From Clostridiales bacterium (lineage in GTDB: Bacteria; Bacillota; Clostridia; Tissierellales; Sedimentibacteraceae), in assembly GCA_003497505.1 (NCBI GenBank), contig DNNV01000240.1, positions 1 to 7,460 on the forward strand: a DNA stretch of 7,460 nucleotides. The letters run 5' to 3'. A program made the position numbers and the translations under genes. Numbering within the stretch: the stretch's first letter is position 1; the number at the start of each line of letters is the position of its first letter. Below are positions 5,673 through 7,460 of this stretch, piece after piece. Below the pieces are notes generated by a model that was not told the DNA's origin, did not search any database, and was given only the letters and a program-made list of their open reading frames with translations.

Positions 5673-7064
5673 ATGAAGCAGGTAAAAATCAAAAATATCA
5701 TATTGATTTCAATGGTCCTGGTTTGTATTTATTTAAGCAGCAACGTGTGGCTGAAACTTCCTGACTTATTTAAGCGAAATACGGAGGCTGATGAAGGCTA
5801 CATACCCAACGGCCAGGTTGAATCTAAAATATTGAATGTTGTAAGACCCGTTAAGAATGTAATTAAGTACAATGAGTACTATACCATCACATATTCCGAT
5901 GAGCAGAACATGTGGGGAATGGCGGTCGTTGCCATGAATGATGCGTTTAAAAGCTTTGATAAAAACAGCATAAGCGAATCGGCGGCATTTCCGTCACAAT
6001 ATCTGAAATTTGATTTCAATACGGATATTCCCGTGGAAATATTTACAGGAAATTTTAAAATTGAAAATAAAGAAATAAATAATACGGTCAAAGGCGTAAA
6101 AAACGTAATTATTGATTTGGAAAACCCAAGGTCGATATATATTTATAACGGTGAAAACACCGTAAAAATAGAGAGTACAGGAATAGATACCGGGGAAATC
6201 ATCGGAGCGGTGAAGGCCATGAATTTAGCCGATGAATCTGCATATGTGTTCAACCAGAAGATAGGTGAGGAAACAATACAAGCACCTGTTCCTCTGGAAA
6301 ACACCGCGCTGTATCCCGTTATTGTTCAGTCTGAGCTCAATGTCTTTGATGCTGAAGCCATAGACAAAATAGCAAAGGATTATTTCAGAAACAGCTATGA
6401 CTATGTGAGAAAATCGGTTGAGGTAAGCGGCAATACCATCTATGTATACAGAAATAAGAAGATACTTAAAATAAGTTCTGAGGGACTGTTGGATTTCTAT
6501 GATACAACAGCTGAGCTGAAGGGTTCATCGGATGTATATTCGAGTCTCGTTAGGGCAATTGATTTTATAGGTAAATTTCCTGATTTTCCGGAGGGACTTT
6601 ATCTGAGTGATGTGGAGAATATTGAATATGACGGAAATGATGGTTTCAGATACACATTTTCATACAAGATTGAGGAACGGCCCATACTTTTCAGCAAGGT
6701 AAGAGAAAATTCTGCTCTGCAGATTGATGTGATAGGTGACAGCGTTGTTTCCTACAGGAGATTCATAAGAAAAATAGATGAATCACAAAGAGCAAGAATG
6801 AGCGAAATTCAGGTTCTTTCTGCATTTGATGTCATAATGGGAAATCTGTATACGGAAGTAGATGGGGTTGAAGGCGGTGCTCCGGAGCTGAAGCCTCTGA
6901 AAAAAGAAATGATAAAAGATATAAGCAACATATATCTGGGGTATTTTGACCTTTCAAGAATTTCAAGAGAACAGGTTTTGAGGGTTGTATGGGTGGTAGA
7001 GGCAGGAGATAAAACATATATATTTAATGCCACAACGGGAGCGCTTATAGAAGAATGGCAGTAA
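5673..7064 (+). CDS. yycH: YycH (WalH), membrane-anchored regulator of WalK
   Basis: This encodes a 463-residue protein with an N-terminal membrane anchor (IILISMVLVCIYLSSNVW, residues 9-26) after a short basic cytoplasmic tail. The long remainder is hydrophilic and predicted to lie outside the cell. Length (Bacillus YycH is about 455 aa), topology and the position directly after walK identify it as YycH; the sequence itself is poorly conserved in this family. In Bacillus, YycH and YycI form a complex with WalK through their membrane helices and restrain it; in Staphylococcus aureus they act as activators, so the sign of control here cannot be told. AGAGG at 5663-5667 lies 5 nt before the ATG. 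The gap from walK is 13 nt with no terminator, so the genes are almost certainly co-transcribed. Confidence 0.88.
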   Translation: MKQVKIKNIILISMVLVCIYLSSNVWLKLPDLFKRNTEADEGYIPNGQVESKILNVVRPVKNVIKYNEYYTITYSDEQNMWGMAVVAMNDAFKSFDKNSISESAAFPSQYLKFDFNTDIPVEIFTGNFKIENKEINNTVKGVKNVIIDLENPRSIYIYNGENTVKIESTGIDTGEIIGAVKAMNLADESAYVFNQKIGEETIQAPVPLENTALYPVIVQSELNVFDAEAIDKIAKDYFRNSYDYVRKSVEVSGNTIYVYRNKKILKISSEGLLDFYDTTAELKGSSDVYSSLVRAIDFIGKFPDFPEGLYLSDVENIEYDGNDGFRYTFSYKIEERPILFSKVRENSALQIDVIGDSVVSYRRFIRKIDESQRARMSEIQVLSAFDVIMGNLYTEVDGVEGGAPELKPLKKEMIKDISNIYLGYFDLSRISREQVLRVVWVVEAGDKTYIFNATTGALIEEWQ

Positions 7065-7083
7065 GAATGGAATGTGAGTGAAT

Positions 7084-7460
7084 ATGGATTGGAATAAGGC
7101 AGCTACAATATTAATTTCAGCGTTTATAATTTTGAATGTATTTTTGTTCAGCTCTTCGTACAACAATGTTTTTTCGGAAAATTTCAATGCGAATTCAGAT
7201 GAACAGTTTATGGGGAATCTGGAGAATGTTTTAAAGGAAAAAGGGATTTCAATTAAATGCAAATTGCCTGAGGAGACGTATCTTCTCCCCATACTGAGCA
7301 CGGAATATGAAATAGTTGATGTGAATGAGAAGCTGCTCAGCCGTTTTCTTGGACCAGGAATTGAGCCTGTGCAGGATGTAACGCAGTACAGCAATGAAAA
7401 TGGAGAAATCCTTGAGATACTGGATGGCAAAAAGCTTCATTACACCGTGAGGGAAAAAAT
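7084..7460 (+). CDS. yycI: YycI (WalI), membrane-anchored regulator of WalK, 3' end cut by window
   Basis: An open frame from ATG 7084 runs through the right edge without a stop, giving 125 codons plus two bases. The protein starts MDWNKAATILISAFIILNVF, which matches the characteristic MDWN-type start and single N-terminal membrane helix (about residues 6-23) of YycI. The rest is hydrophilic and predicted to be extracellular. It follows yycH by 19 nt, the expected order in walRKHI operons. No strong ribosome binding site is visible before the ATG (only a weak GTGAG-like stretch near 7074-7078), so translation may be coupled to yycH. YycI partners YycH in modulating WalK. About half of the protein is probably missing beyond the window, judged by the family length of about 280 residues. 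Confidence 0.88.
   Translation, partial: MDWNKAATILISAFIILNVFLFSSSYNNVFSENFNANSDEQFMGNLENVLKEKGISIKCKLPEETYLLPILSTEYEIVDVNEKLLSRFLGPGIEPVQDVTQYSNENGEILEILDGKKLHYTVREK

Noticed and set aside
6148..6163. Perfect 6-bp hairpin ACGGTG-AAAA-CACCGT
   Set aside because: It is in the middle of yycH coding sequence and is followed by A residues on the coding strand, so it cannot act as a terminator for the operon.

Overview
The window comes from an AT-rich, low-G+C Gram-positive bacterium (Bacillota). Strong AGGAGG-type ribosome binding sites, TTG starts and the gene content point to Clostridia or a related class; the genus cannot be named from sequence alone. The right half is the essential cell-wall two-component locus walR-walK-yycH-yycI (also called yycFGHI or vicRK). 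The left half holds three single-gene units: a small membrane transporter of the YdcZ type, a secreted protein with a papain-like amidase domain, and a subtilisin-type serine protease.

Layout: positions 1-64 carry a 13-bp perfect inverted repeat downstream of a leftward YdcZ-family gene (65-490). A 151-bp divergent intergenic region separates that gene from a rightward exported amidase-domain gene, most likely starting at a TTG at 642 and ending at 1805. This gene converges on the leftward S8 peptidase gene (1889-3058), and the two share a bidirectional hairpin terminator at 1852-1886. The peptidase gene is divergent from walR, which has a clear extended -10 promoter (3123-3131). From 3160 to the right edge everything reads rightward as one apparent operon: walR (3160-3843), walK (3875-5659), yycH (5673-7064) and the first 125 codons of yycI (7084 to the edge). 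The gaps are 31, 13 and 19 nt, with no terminator between genes.

How the genes work together: WalK is a membrane histidine kinase that phosphorylates WalR, an OmpR-type DNA-binding regulator. In the Bacillus and Staphylococcus systems this pathway controls peptidoglycan hydrolases. YycH and YycI are single-pass membrane proteins whose large outer domains act on WalK. The amidase-domain protein is a plausible wall-active enzyme next door, but I found no WalR box in front of it, so a regulatory link is only a positional guess. No gap between genes exceeds 300 bases. I did not find a new multi-gene system. The items most worth a second look are two inverted repeats (8-53 and 592-622), the leaderless cysteine-containing subtilisin divergent from walRK, and the TTG start and architecture of the amidase protein.
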